Assembly (NCBI RefSeq): GCF_028453695.1
Contig: NC_135781.1
Span: 28,023,640 to 28,087,639 of the forward strand
DNA length: 64,000 bases
Direction of reading: 5' to 3'
Source: Augochlora pura
Lineage: Eukaryota > Arthropoda > Insecta > Hymenoptera > Halictidae
The notes under the pieces were generated by a model. It was given only the letters and a program-made list of their open reading frames with translations. It was not told the DNA's origin and searched no databases. A program made the position numbers and the translations under genes. Of the stretch, positions 36,943-50,418 are shown one piece after another; the stretch's first letter is position 1; each line of letters begins with the position of its first letter.

Positions 36943-39141
36943 TGCGACGAGGAAGAATTCTGCGAGCGGGAACGCCGCGCTGTCAAGGCCGGAGCTTTTC
37001 CGGCTCGGGTAGAGAGACCGAGGCGACGGCTTTCTGTAGAGAAAGAGAGAAAACCGAGTAACGCCGGAGAGTACAAAGCGTCCCACATCCGAGGCACTCG
37101 ACCTTAACGGCACTCGGCGTGTTTCGTAGCGATGGTACGCGACCGACGCCCAACATCCATCATTCTTTCCGCGGCGGAACGATGTTTTCGGTGAGAAAGG
37201 GAACGAAATAAATTGCCTCGAACCGAGTGCATCCCATCCCGGCCGAATGCCACTCCATTTGCGAGAAACTTTGTGACGTCTTCGCTTCACGCGACTATCG
37301 GACCTAGTTTTTACTTTCGCTTGTTTGATTCCGTGCCAATGAACAAGCACGTACCGATGCCATGTCACGTACAACTTTGTGCCTCGGAACAACCACCCCA
37401 TAGAATTGTCCGTCGCGTTCCGTTTACCTGCGACCCTCGCTCCCTCTAATCCAGGCATCCGTTGCTGGTTTTTCCTTGACGAAACAAACGTGTATCTTTC
37501 CGTGGAACGTTTTCCCTTCGGCGAAATCGTCGGAAATGGCCGAAGAAGAACAGCTTCGAAGGTTGTCGGAAGCAATTTAGCGTGTTAGCCGCCGTGTCGC
37601 TCGGGTCTTTCTGGTAGCTTGGCGAATCGGCGGCGGAAGTATGGCGGTAGTAAGCCGGAACATAAGCTCATTAGGTCGTTATGAATTTCGTCCGTGTATT
37701 ATTTTCCAATGGCAACGGGGGACAGCGGCGCCGGGCGACAGGGGGGGTTGCGCGGCAGGAATTGAAATTACACGAAGCACGTGTTATTAATACGCCACTG
37801 GCATTGCGGCGACGACGCTGTTTTGCTCACTGAGCTAGAATTTCTGCTAATTCTACAACGGGCTGAACCAGGCCGCAGAACCGAAACTGTAATCGCCGGG
37901 AAACGCATATTGCCGTTATGGGGAAGAGGAGGATGATCGCCTTCGCTGACGCAACATTATCGGCGGTTCTACTTTGCCCGCTATCCCGCTATTCGCCGGT
38001 GCGAATTTTTCTTCGGTACTGCTTCGAGGGATATACGGTCCTGTCGCTACCGTGGTCGGCCAATTAACCCTTCGACGGCAGGCAATTTTCATAACTGTAC
38101 CTCCGACGGTTGCTTATTACAATGCCGAGCTGTTCGAAGCTTTTCGCTCATCTCCAGATTCCTTATCAACATTTCTATCTTTCTATTTTTTCTTATCTCT
38201 TTGTTTGCTCTCTGGTCGCTTGTTCGCGTATTTTTGTATAACAAAGGGTTCATCCAGTTAAACGAATATACAATATTATTATTATCATTATTACTATCGT
38301 TTAGCAATTTTTCAAAACATATTTTTGGCTGATACTTTTTACACATTGCGGAACATTCTGAGAAATTAGAATTTTCGAACATGATTTTACGAAACTGAAA
38401 TCAAATAAAAATCAATTGTTTCTTTCAATAAGTTAGATCAGTTAAATAAATGCAATCTTTATTGTTCCGAATGTAACGGCAATTTATTTGATTTCAATAT
38501 AGGAGAACGATTTAAATACCGTGGACCATAATGATCCGGCGGTCGCATTGCGAAGCTTAACGATCGGTATTGAATTTTCGAAAACAGTGTCGTCGTCGTC
38601 GCCGTTGGGTTCGATGTATGTATTCGCAACACCGAGAAATCCGGCGCGATCATATTTTTCTCGGTCGACCCCGGCCGAATGGAATTCCCGTGGAATTCGA
38701 TTGGCACGAACCTGCCACGAGGTATAGGGGAAGATAAACGCGTGCTCGTGCTCTCCAGAACGTACGAGTTGTACGATTCGGGAAGCCCGCGTCCGGATCG
38801 TCGCAAGTTAAAGGATTCGCTCGCGGACTCGTCGTTTTGCGGGACCGTTCTTTTCTCGCCGAGCGTTATCTCCCGCGACGCGATGCTATCTTCCGGTTCG
38901 TTTGCTCCGAAACGCGAGAACCATCGACGCCCGACGATATTTCAACGGTCGCGGGAAAATGGGCCGCCGCCGCGGATAGGCTGTCCGCCTACCGGCGCTG
39001 ACGATCGGTCGTTCTCACCGACAGGGGGAAAAAAACCGAAGGAAAGAACAGCGCGTGAAATATCTGCGTGCCTTTCGGACATCGTAAATCAGAGCTCGGC
39101 CACTCTCCGCTCTGGGGACAGGCCGTTTAAAAAATCGAAAC

Positions 39142-39166
39142 CGCGGCGGCGGCGGCGGCGGTGGCA
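39142..39166. repeat. (CGG)n trinucleotide run
   Basis: About eight GGC units followed by GGT. Confidence 0.85.
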
Positions 39167-39445
39167 AGGCGAGCGAGCTCTCCGATTCTAGCCGCTCCGG
39201 CTCTGGTTCTGGCTCCGGCTGGACGCGCACTGCCCATTACGAGCAAAAGGGAGATCGCTGAGCTGGAACCGAGCGCCATCACGTTGGTTTGCCGGTCGAA
39301 ACCTGACCGGATCGATACCAACGTCCGTCGAAAGCTATCGGCGCGATGTTGCGGGATATTCGGAGCCGAAATGCCTAGGCCCATCGGCATCGAAAGTCGT
39401 GGTACTGCCGCGAAATGAACGAAACCGTCAAGGCGATAACGCGCG

Positions 39446-39475
39446 GGGATAGGGATAGGGATAGGGATAGGGATC
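39446..39475 (+). repeat. (GGGATA)5 hexanucleotide array
   Basis: Five tandem GGGATA units with runs of GGG at a regular six-base spacing; one base rearrangement away from TTAGGG-type telomere repeats in form, but not a telomere sequence. Can form a G-quadruplex. Confidence 0.85.
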
Positions 39476-39969
39476 GACGCGCGGCTATTGCGCCGGCAAC
39501 GCTTTGCTCACGGATTTACGTGGTCGCGTCATCAAAAGACACCGCGGATGCAATCCGCGGTCAATAACAGCGCCGGTTACCAGTTCATTACGGAATCGCA
39601 GTCCGAATGGGGGCGTTGGATCAGAATATGGGCTATAGCGGCCAGTTAATCCATATTACGGTAACTTTATCTGGCAGCGAGGAATACCGCAGCGGACCAA
39701 TCACAGCACGGCCTCCGACCGATGAGAGGATACATTATGATTAGTTTCAGCGTACCCTGTAGGCGTCCCAACACGTATAAACCCGACCTCGGTCCAACCA
39801 CTGGCTAAAATTACTGGGAATCGTGTCGATTGACTCCGTGCTTCGAGCATCGTGGAACGTAATTCCGTTTTCGCAGCTTCACTCGCTCCGTGTCTCTCGT
39901 TCTATCGTCCTTTTTCGCGTTTCCCTTCGTTCCGTTCCGTTTCGCTTCGATACGAGGGAATCCATCGCC

Positions 39970-40060
39970 GACTCGCGGATCCGTCGCTGACTCGCGGATC
40001 CGTCGCTGACTCGCGAATCCATCGTTGACTCGTGAATACATGGTTGACTCGCGAATCCGT
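39970..40060. repeat. 19-bp tandem repeat, about five copies
   Basis: Unit GACTCGCGGATCCGTCGCT; copies start at 39970, 39989, 40008, 40027 and 40046 with increasing divergence to the right. Each copy carries a GACTCGCGA/GGATCCGT core. Confidence 0.85.
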
Positions 40061-40458
40061 AGACGCGGCGAACGCTCTTTGTCGGAGATGGATCGCGAAT
40101 CTACCGCGGATTAATGCCAGACAATTGGAGAGGTGTGGGAACTCGCGAGCCTGGAAGTGATTGATTCGATGGAAAAAGAGAAGGGAGTCCGGTGAGCCGG
40201 GCGGCGGTGCAACGGGAGGTGGCGGTGTCTCCCCTTTTTAAGAATTCTCTTTGAGGATCGTTCGCGTGTACGTACCACCCCCGCATTTTTTGTGAGCCTC
40301 GAGTGTGTACTCGACGATAGAATAAGTAGCATACTGGCATTGCCGAGGGGTTCATAAATCTTTTGTCGAGAAGATCCCCCCTCGCCATGCTCGATCCAGG
40401 AAAGCAAAAGGTCAAAAGCAGAGCGGCTGTGCCGGGAGAGAGCGGGCGGTCGGGAGAT

Positions 40459-40491
40459 GGTCGGGGGACGGGGGACGGGGGACGGTCGGGG
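40459..40491 (+). repeat. (GGGGGAC)n G-rich tandem
   Basis: Three GGGGGAC units flanked by GGTC; G-quadruplex potential. Confidence 0.8.
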
Positions 40492-41493
40492 CGACGGTTC
40501 CTTCGTTACTTGGCCGAGCACTAGTAAAAGTGTCCCTCTTATCGTGGGTGTTGACTCGACCTCCTCGGCGAGGAATCTTCGTAAATACGATTGCCGCCGC
40601 GAAACTTGGATGGAGTTTCGCCCGCGTCATTTCCGACGATTGATTCCGTAATGCGTCCCATCCCGCCGATCCACCGACGGATAGACGATTAGTTGGCGAT
40701 TTTATTATCGAAACTCGAAACTTGTCGGATTCTTTAATATCGAGACAGCGGGACTCGTCTGGCGCTCCCGCCGCTCGAGAAGAAACTTTGGTTCCTCCGA
40801 GTAGCTATATCGCGACGGCCGCGGCCCCCTGCTTCAAAGAGAGAGCCGGACTTTCGACGCATTAATATAATATCTCGATAAGAGAATCGAATAAAATAAA
40901 CTCTGGAATAGTTTCGGTGAAAAGGCGCGCCACCGCGCCGTCTCTTAAAGGCCGGGGATAAGTTTAGCCGAAGACGTCGTCCTCCCCCCCCCACCCCCCG
41001 AGCCGGTAATCCCTTAATATACCGCCGCGAGAAATTATGCCGGTCGAGATTTCTTGCGGTGTTTAATTATTCGCGTGGCCTTAACCTCCAGATTAAAATA
41101 TCGTGTCTAGAAGGCGAGAGTGCTGATAACGAGGCACGCCGCTCCGGCAAAAGGGAACGAGGAAGAGGTTAACGAGATTCTCCGTCGTTCTCCTTTTTTC
41201 TCGCGCGCTTTGAGTCATCGTAGTTCGATAAAGTTGTAGAGCAACCAGCAGCCGTCTATTTTCCATCGGCTGGGCATCTCCCGCGTCATTGGATCGAATA
41301 ATAAAATTAAATGGCGTCGTAGGACGGGCCCCCCCGTACGTCTTCCTCCGCGACACGGTCGACCGGGCCGCCCTCGCTCACGGATTCCCAATTTTATTTT
41401 ACTTTGCTCTTCTGTCTCTCTATTTTTTTTTTCCCCCGTTCATCGTGCTTCGATCGTTGGCTCGCGGCCTATCCTTTGTTCCTCGTTGCCCGT

Positions 41494-41518
41494 GCGTGGC
41501 GTGGCGTGGCGTGGCGTA
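41494..41518. repeat. (GGCGT)n pentanucleotide microsatellite
   Basis: Five GGCGT or GCGTG units. Confidence 0.85.
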
Positions 41519-44107
41519 GTATACCGTAGCACAGAGCGTGGCGCGGCAAGGCGATCTTTTCCTCCTCGATTTGGCCGGTACAGAAATTGGTTTATCGGCG
41601 GACAAAGTATGAATAATTCAAACTGGACGATTCACAGTCCAATCAATTCGGATCCGAAAGCAACGCGGCGAGCGGCAACCCGTCGCGTCGTCCAAGGGGA
41701 GACGCGCTCGCTCGGACAGGGTGGAACGAAAAGGGCCATTAGTAGTAGCAGGACGGTCTATCGAGTCTAATGCGAAGGTCGAATCGTCCGTCGCGTCGCC
41801 GTGCCGTACTCGCCAATCAAGTTCGACCGCCCCTCCGAGCGAATCGAACAATAGTCGAGAGGAATAAAAGTAATCTATGCCTCTCGAGCACGCTCCTAAA
41901 CGGCTCTCGTCTCGCTCGCGCGTATCTCTAAATTTCGCAAGCGGAAACACTTGCGTCGATTCGTTCATAAGCGATATCGCCGACGGGTGAATACAGTTTA
42001 CGGTAGAAATGGCGTCACCAGGGATTATTGGCCAGGGGATTTTACTTATATTAGATCGCAGTACCACTCAATGAGCACGGTATTGAAGATAGAATCATGC
42101 TAATGTCACACGTGACAATATATGAACAGATATATAATATTTACTATTCGACGTCCGCACACGTCGAGAAAGATACAGAAATTCGACGAAGACATTTCGG
42201 AGCGGCGTGTTCGAGTTGAGCGCGTAAACGTGGATCTATGAGCGTTCGATCGTTGGATCGCGTCCGAAAATCCAAACAATTTCGTCGTCTCGGTAATGGC
42301 ATCCGAAAAGGGCGCGTCCCTTGGTCCCCTAACGGTCGACCGAACGAGTGCCTGTCCAAAGTAGAAGCAATGCATAATTAATTTAGCGCGACGGCGAATC
42401 GATGCAAGCTGCGCGAAACGATGATGCAAGGACCGGATTTACAGGGTCTGCGACGAGAAGAAAATGCGGCAAAAAGGGAGCCAAGCAAAGAGGGATCAAG
42501 ATAGAAAGGGAAAGAAGAACGTGTACGTGACACCGCGTCCCTCCGAAAAACAACCAGAATTGCGGACTCGATTACACTGGCTTTTCTCCATTGTTGATCT
42601 CCACTCGCGATTTTTTCGCGATGTAATTGTTGGATGCACGTTCGTCAGCGACTGTTCTTTTCGCGTCGACAGCCCGCCGGGCGAGATACAAGCACGGTTG
42701 ATGCGCTCTTTTGGTTTCGAGTTTCATCGGAGTCGACCCAGCTTCGAATTCAATTTTTTCTCCTTGTGACGCCTGCAAAACTCCGGGAGCGAGCGCGCGC
42801 GTCAAATACCGGGGAAGCTGTAATTAGCGAAACTGTTAGATCTTATCAGCTGTTTCGCCGCTGTTGGTGTTTATTGAATAGTCGCGGCGAAGCACGTTGG
42901 CAAACACGCGAGCACACGACAACGAGTTGTTGCCAGTTACCCGCGCTCTGCCCGTCATTTGTCACTCAAATCAAATATCAGACTTGCCGTCGCTATCAGC
43001 GGCTTCCGACAGCATCGCGAAACCATCGGGCGGTTGCCGAAGTCTTAGTAGATTGTAACTTACGCCAATCCGTTGCAATTTGCGGTTTAATCGAGCGTAT
43101 CTGCTGGATCAATACGAGTGGCTCGTCCTACCGCCACGTTTCTCTCTCCGTTGCGTTTCTAAACTTGGAGTTTCTGTCTACTCTGGCTCTCCGAGCTTTC
43201 CTCCCGTCGCTCCCGTCGCTCTCGCCGCCGTCGTCTTTCCTCCCAGTTTCACTTTTCCAGGCGCGGAACGAGTCCCGTTCGGCCTCCCGGCGAGTATCGT
43301 CCCGATCTTTAAAAGCTTTCCATCAGCCGCGCGGAAAAGTTTTGCTCGGAATCACAAGATTATCATCGTTTCGATCGGACGACGTTGCTTCTCGCGATTG
43401 ATTCGCGGGGGTCGAACGGGAGAGATGCCATTTTCCCGATTTCGCAACCCCAAAGAAAGTTACGATTCGATGAAACGCGCGGAAGGCCCAACGGAATGGA
43501 GTCTAGCGAGTTTTCGAAATATTATTATTATTGTTTATTTATCTATTTAATTATTTATTTATTTACCGATGAGTTATCCTACGGTTTACACATTTTCGTT
43601 ACAATATTCTTACAGCTTGTCCCGCCGTGAAAACCGTCCTCCGAACGGATTACAGAGACCCCCGGACTTTAAACTTCACCTCGCTCATCTTCTTCCCGGG
43701 ACGGTGTTCGCGTCAATTAATTCGGATTTACGAGTCGGAGACGATCGTCGAAAGATGAAATTTCGTTTCGGCATTTATCAGCGCGAGATTTCTCGGAGCG
43801 GATCGAGACGCTCCTCCGGCAATGATATCGGTGCCGGTGAGTCTTTCGCCGCGAATTTCATGGGGAATTTCATGGCGCGCCCGCCGCGTATTACGTTAAT
43901 TAACTCGGACAAGAATTTCGAAATCGTTCCCCTGTTTGCCGTAAATTTGCGACGAGGGTCGCTCGAATCTCTAATTTGAAAGTGCCGCGAGAATAATTGC
44001 GACGATCGTCCGCGGCCGTGATAAATAAGGTTAATACCGTGGCATTTTAGCGCGGCTTTGTTTCACGGATGGTAATATCGTGGCCAGTGGAACGTCGGCG
44101 TGGTTCC

Positions 44108-44134
44108 GCGCGCCGCGCCGCGCCGCGTCGCGCC
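44108..44134. repeat. (CGCGC)n pentanucleotide microsatellite
   Basis: CGCCG/CGCGC units in about 27 bp. Confidence 0.75.
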
Positions 44135-45553
44135 ACACCATGGAGAATTCATTACGCGTACAGCTTCCGCGCACTACCGTAAAAAGAAAGGAGCTTTTCA
44201 CGGATTAGGATCGCCCCTTTCCGTCTCCCGGTTTCCGACCGGCTCGGCTTGTCGCGGCTCGACGGCGCAACTCCCGGGGTCTCTTCGGCAAAGAGGACAG
44301 TCGCTCTGCTCTCGTCCACGGCTGCGTTAATGGCGAACAGAAATATCGTCGAGGCTTTTCAGCGGTCATTGCCGCGGGTATGGTGACTCGTGTCCTACGA
44401 GATCGATCGATCTGCCGAGTATCCTGCAGAATGCGTCAGCCCGCGCGGCGCGTAGTCCGCGATCGGGCCTGTGTACACAATCCTTCTCCTAGAACACTGC
44501 ACACGGACACGCGCCAGCGAGACCGCGTTATTAATTACATCCGTGTTCGCTCGACAGCAGCCGATCGTAATCTTTCATGGTGTCACCCATCGGAAAATCG
44601 TCTATGAAAACGGGCGTTGCCGGCTCTAGGATAGGGCTGCCAATTACAGTGCCCGGTTTACGGAATTCAGTTATCTTTACTGAAAACAATTTTCCCCATT
44701 TAATCGATATTTTCTTAAGAAGTCGAAGGTAAATTTTAAAGCTCCTTTTATGGATATCAAAATGCCTAGCCGATTAAGATGGCTAAAACGATGGCTAATC
44801 GCAATACATTTTATTAATTATTCAATTAACATTGTTATATTTTACTTAGAACCTTTTATTTCATTTAATATCCATCTTCATTCGTTCATTATTTTCACAA
44901 GGCTCATAGAAAATTTCGTAAATTCGGTGTTAAAAGATTCAAGTAGTTTCTGTGCTATTTTAAGCAATACTGTCTTTCATAGTCTAATCTTAAGCGAATG
45001 AATTTAAGTGGAAAAATCTACTATGTCTTATTCGATAACTATAAAGGTTAATGTGTGCTTGAAAGTAAGCTAAATGTACGGTGCTTTGCTCCAATATTTT
45101 CGATTTTTTGATAATTGATTATCGCGTCGTACTTCGCCATGCAATAGACTTTATGCTTTGAATCGATATCATAGAATTAAGAAACGCAATCGACAGCGGG
45201 GCGGCAAAGATTCGCCGGATTTAAAAATCGCTTTTCGTTCGCGTCCGCCTTTGTAGCTCGTTGACCGATCGTTCCTCTCAGCCAGTCAAGATTTCTCGCC
45301 TCGAGTCACGAATCAGAAGCTTTTCAATCGGTCCTCGGTACGACTGGCATCCTAGAAGATCGATCGTTCGTTCTCCGTCTCTTTCCCTTTCTCCTTTCTC
45401 TCTTTCCCTTTCTCTTTCTCCGTCTGTGTTCCGTTCTGCAGGACGATGCGTCGGTCGTGAGATAGCGGAAGCCTAAGGGAGGGAATGGTAGGGACAAATG
45501 GAGGGTGTCCGGAGGGTGCTTCGACTCGGGCACTGCTGCTCTCGGAAACGAGT

Positions 45554-45612
45554 ATCTCTCTCTCTTTCTCTCTCTCACTTTCGCTCTCTGTCTCTCTCTC
45601 TCTCTCTCTTTC
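45554..45612. repeat. (CT)n microsatellite
   Basis: Interrupted CT run of about 59 bp, with more CT-rich sequence on both sides (45375-45420, 45613-45650). Confidence 0.85.
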
Positions 45613-46674
45613 TCCGTCTCTATCTATCTATCTCGGGCTCTCTCTTCTTCTCGCCCCGTCCCTTTCCACCGACACCCTCCTCTAGTTCTTGGAGTTCCTG
45701 TGTCTGCATTTCTGCCTGTTCTCCCCACGATTCCGTCGCCTTGCTTCCTCGCACGCTCGTCCTCTTTCTCCGTCGTCGTTTCCGCCTAATATCGTGGCTT
45801 AAGATGTCCGATACACGGACGATCGACTCTCTGCGCAGACCGTATGCCCGTGTGCAGTGTGCGTCGTAGTATCACAGGCACGTAGAGAGAATCGGACGGC
45901 GATAGTTCAAAGGAACGTACCACGCGGTTTCTTCCCGCGGCGTTTCTAATTTCATAACGACCCCGTCGCGGCGTATACTTTGGCCGTGTTCCGCGTAACT
46001 CCGTCCGATCAAGAATTTCCGATCGTTCGACCGGCCCGGCATACGAATCGCGCTCGCGCGGGGGGTTGCTCGAGCCAAGATTACGAGTTTCCGTTGGTTT
46101 TTGTTAATCAAACAAAAGTTTTGGGGGAAATCGGTTAAAAGTTTGTTCGTTTCTTCGCCGGGAAAGTTGGCGAGCCGCGTTAAACAGCTGCACGGTCGAG
46201 CGACCGACCCTCCGCACGCGTTCGCCGCAGAGTCGCCGAGCGGAAAGAGCGGTTTGCGGAGAAAGAATGAACGGTTTACGGTTTCGGGGAAAGAGGAGTC
46301 CCGAACAGGGACTCGGGAATTGGCTGCACAGCCTCGAAACGCAGCATTCGAGCCCGCTGTTCGGCCCCGTCGGATCGTTTTCCAGAGGAGAAACGAGTCG
46401 GCCGGCTCGAATGACAGTGTGCCGCCGTCGCGTTGGCAGCGTTTGCCTCGAGCCGGACCGTTAAAACGATGAAAAACCGTGGAACTCGATCGCGCCAGGG
46501 GCTTTCCAATTTCTTCCGAACAGGCGGAAATTATTTTTCCTAACCGGGGCTAACCGGCGCGTCACTATGTATTTCGGGCTGATATCGTTGAACCTGGCCG
46601 TGCAAATATTTAAGCCGTCCCTGCAGAGGAGGACGCAGCCAGCTAGAGCCAAAGACATGGACGGGGACAATGAC

Positions 46675-46686
46675 AGAGATAGAGAT

Positions 46687-46727
<41 letters not shown>
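46675..46727. repeat. (GA)n microsatellite
   Basis: GATA units grading into a GA run of about 40 bp; a G-rich block follows at 46797. Confidence 0.9.
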
Positions 46728-46796
46728 CAGGGGTGGCAAGAGAAGGATAGAAAGAGCAGGAGTTTGGAAACGATAGAGAAAGAGGAAGAAAGAGCG

Positions 46797-46860
46797 CGGG
46801 GGATGGTGATGGTGGTTGGGATTGGAGGGTTGGGGAATGGGAAACGGGGGTTGGGGATGG
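46797..46860 (+). repeat. G-rich block (GGTT/GGGAT-rich), quadruplex-prone
   Basis: At least seven G-runs of two to five within 64 bp, mainly GGTTGGG, GGGTTGGGG and GGGGGTTGGGG words. Confidence 0.7.
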
Positions 46861-49769
46861 AGAGAACAAGGGAGCAAGAGAGAGGAATTGGTGGCTGCAT
46901 CATATATCCCTTGTGGTGGTCGAGTGCGCCCGCTGCGTCGGTAGTAGTTGCTAGTCGTGGCGGTGGTGGTCGTGTGGGTGAGGGGGTGGCGGCCACGTGA
47001 CCGCCTACGGGCGCCATGTTAGGCACGAGGGATGCCGATTTCGCACGAAGTCGCACGAACTTGGAGTCGCCATGTGGTCCTCGCGGGTTCAGCCGATCAA
47101 TACCTTGCCGGCTGCTGGCACAGCCAACGTAGAGCGAACTCGTGCACGCGGAACGACGACGATCATGCCAACGAGAAGGACGATTCTGGCATTTTCGTGA
47201 ACACCGTGTCGCCGCTTCCAGATTTCCTCTGTCGACTTGCGACCGTGGGCCTCGTCCGTTCCTCGTAGCTGGGAAGCGAGACAGACGCGAGAGCAAACAG
47301 GGGAATGCATCCGAACGTCTAGCTACCCTCCGCCATAACGTATTTATCGAGAGTGTCTTTGTTGGGGAGATCGACCGACAACGGAGCCTCGTTGTTCCGT
47401 TGTTCCCGCGATCTCCCCTCCGCAGAAACGGCACACAGCGTATCGCTCGCGTCTAATTTGACGTAGCTTCCTCCCGCGTGTCTATGAAACCATGCGCGCA
47501 CGTGGATGCCAATGCGCGCGGTGAACTTCTCGCGAATTCCCTTAAATCGTCGAACAACGTTTTCGCGGTTTGGCAAAGTTTGTCGTGGCCGCTGGTCGCT
47601 CGATTATCTCGTCCGACGATTTATCAGTCGCGATCCTCTCGGAGAAAACTGCTGGCGTGGGCGTCGGTCGGCCAATGGTTCTATTCGAGTCTCATTCGTA
47701 GATCATCGCGACCCTCGCAGACTCGTCGATAACGTTCGACGTCCGATAACACCCACGGACACCGTGAAATATGAAACGCACGCGAACTGTTCGACCCGGC
47801 CCGTGCGGTTGCCCGTGCCAAAGTAAAATGGTCGGCGGTGAACAATCACGATAGTTTCGATTATTGGAAGAGGCTCGGTCGCGCATCTGTTCCCAACGAG
47901 ATGCGGCGAGATGGTTGTGCATCCGTCCCCGGTGTGCTACCTGCATGCCAAGGCGGCGCGAAAGCACGCAGCATCGGGGGAGGGGAACAAAGCTCGTCCC
48001 GGATCGCGGCATTTCGAGGTGCGATCGTTCTCCGTCTGTTTAAGAGGCAGCACGTAGCATGTCCCCGCGATGCTCGATTGCCATTTCCAATATCCTTCCC
48101 CCCCGTGCCGCTGGATGAAGCATCGTGTATATCTGCCGGCTGCGCGGCGGGGAATCGATAGAATTTCGTCGTCGTCCCGTACTTTCGCCTATCTCCCTTT
48201 CCGTTTTGGTAATCCACTTAATTCAATCCACCGCTCCGGCTCTCTGCCGCGCTGATCCCCGATGCCAGGCGGCTTCGTGTTAGTTTCTTTCACGACAATG
48301 GTCGCGACGCTAATTTCTCGCCGCTTCGAACCTTTTACCCTCGCTCACGGACGCGCAGTGTCGCCAAATAATTAACGGCCGCCGCAGTAATCATCTCCGC
48401 GTTCGCCTGCACGAGCGTCCGAGTGTGCTCGATTTTCAATAAGCATTCTCTAGCGATAGTGCCTCGTGCGAGATCCATTTTCTCCTTCAATCATAATTTT
48501 CGATCAAAAATACTGTTAAAGAAAATATTTTACAGTCAACTGGAAGATATAGTAAAAAGAATTTCGCTTCTTTGTAATAAAGGAGTGCTAAAAGTTTGCA
48601 AACTCACGGACTTGGGAAATGAATTCTTAATATGATATCCTGTTCAGCTTTCTCGGGAGATTACTCTTTTGTGACTTTTGCCACGCATTAGTCAAACAAA
48701 ATTTGTTTCGCCAGAAACATATCAACGTACTATGGAATATTATTTACGAAAGTAATCGTGCGCTTACCAGTCTTAACATATCTGTAATACGATCGAATTC
48801 TTTGGAAAAATTTTCGCGACGTGTTTTAACAATCTGGTCGGCCACGGCGCTAAACTGATCCGGAAGGCAACGAGCAGACGAAACGACGAAAGAACCGAGT
48901 TGATATACGCAACGAAGAAGCGTCGAGTGCGATATTGGAAATCGAGTACACGCAGACGTCTACTCCCGTCCAGGAAGTCGAGCTCGTCGGAACAGATTAT
49001 GGAAAAGTTATGCGCTCGAACGGAGATAACGAATACGCGAGACGCAGGGACAAAGAGACGAGCGGTAGGAGGTGGGGCGGAGATAGCGTCGGCGAAACGA
49101 CCACGAAAAAGCGCGCGGATGAGATGCGGAGCAAGAAGCGAGAGGGGAATGGCGAGCCGGAGCGTGGAAGGGTCCGTTCTCAGGGTTTGCTGGCCCAATC
49201 CGGCTTTACCGTCTCATCATGCAAATTGTACGACTGCGAGATAAGTGGAGAGGTGCCGTTATCGCTGTTCACGCACGTTGCTCCTTGGGAACGCGGCCGC
49301 AAACGCGCGATCGCCGATTCGAGAAGGACGGCGACTGGCGTAACGCGCGATCGCCGATCGAATCGAGAGCCTATCGAACGCGTCGATCGCGGGAGCCAGA
49401 CGCAATTTGAAAGGCGTTGCCCTCCAGCGAAATTCATCCGGCGAAATCAAACGCGGAACACGTCGGCTAGCGTATCCTGTTTTCTTTAATGTAAATAGCG
49501 CGCGCTCGTCCGTCGATTATTTCAGTCGTTCACTGCACCCTTTCGAATCAAATTCAAGGCCTATTAACATAACTTCGCAACGTTATTACAGCCCTTGATA
49601 CTAAACCTTACGAGGTCTAATAGCGACTCACAAAAATTGCCTCATAGGAATTACAAAATAGAGTTTATTCAAATTATAGTAGGATAAGCCTGAATAAGAA
49701 AATATATTCAAAAATTCTCAATGAAAGTAACTATTACGACTTCAACAATTATGAAATCAGAAATGTGAT

Positions 49770-49787
49770 ACCGGTCATTAGACCGGT
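49770..49787. repeat. ACCGGTC-ATTA-GACCGGT hairpin
   Basis: Perfect 7-bp arms with a 4-base loop inside an AT-rich island; possibly the scar or end of a mobile element. Confidence 0.7.
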
Positions 49788-50370
49788 CGTGGTAAAGTCA
49801 GTATTAACAGTTTATTATACTAATTTAAAGAATTGTGGTTTATCCGATCGTTAAATCTCCGCAAGAATAAATAAATGAATATTTTCCGCGAACGCAACAG
49901 CGCCGGGTAAGTGGAGAATAGGGGTTTCGTCGCTGGTCGTCTGCATGACGGGCATTTAAAAGTTGCTCCACGGTTCCAAGGCAATCTTTTCCAGCCACGG
50001 TCTCGCTTATTTGGGAAATTAGCGACTCGAGTCGGCTGTAAAGTCCGCCCCGCTCGGTCGAGTCGGTGGTCGCGCTAATAAAAATATAGCGTGCGACAAG
50101 AGCCTGGCGGAGTATTCGCGGGCACGTTGGGTAACGCAGCCACGTTGCCGCCTCGAAATCCTGCCGCTGTGCCCGGTCCGACTGCTCCCGCCTGCCCATT
50201 CCATTCTTTCCTCTCGCGATTCCCCTTCGTCTACGACTTTAATCCCACGGAAAATAGTGGCGCGTACTTAACGCTTTAAGAATGTCGCATCTGCGCCGTG
50301 CTGTCTGGGCACGTGCGCCTCTTACGACCCGGTCCCTCTTCCTTTCCCCGCCGATTGCTCTTTTCCTTGG

Positions 50371-50418
50371 CCTTCGCGTCCTCCTTCGCGTTCTCCTTCG
50401 CGTTCTCCTTCTCGCGCT
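50371..50418. repeat. 12-bp tandem repeat, four copies
   Basis: Unit CCTTCGCGTTCT, four consecutive copies with one or two changes. Confidence 0.85.

Noticed and set aside
36814..37575. 253-codon open frame on the - strand
   Set aside because: Low-complexity, Arg/Ser-rich product of CpG- and CT-rich DNA. It overlaps open frames in other phases, includes the reverse of a G-rich run, and shows no domain or splice structure.
42634..43401. 255-codon open frame on the + strand
   Set aside because: Stop-poor CpG-rich DNA; composition is not protein-like (Arg/Ser/Cys-rich without pattern) and there is no recognisable domain.
46643..47434. 263-codon open frame on the - strand
   Set aside because: Much of it is the translation of a (GA)n/(CT)n microsatellite and G-rich block (Ser-Leu and Pro runs). 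No family resemblance.
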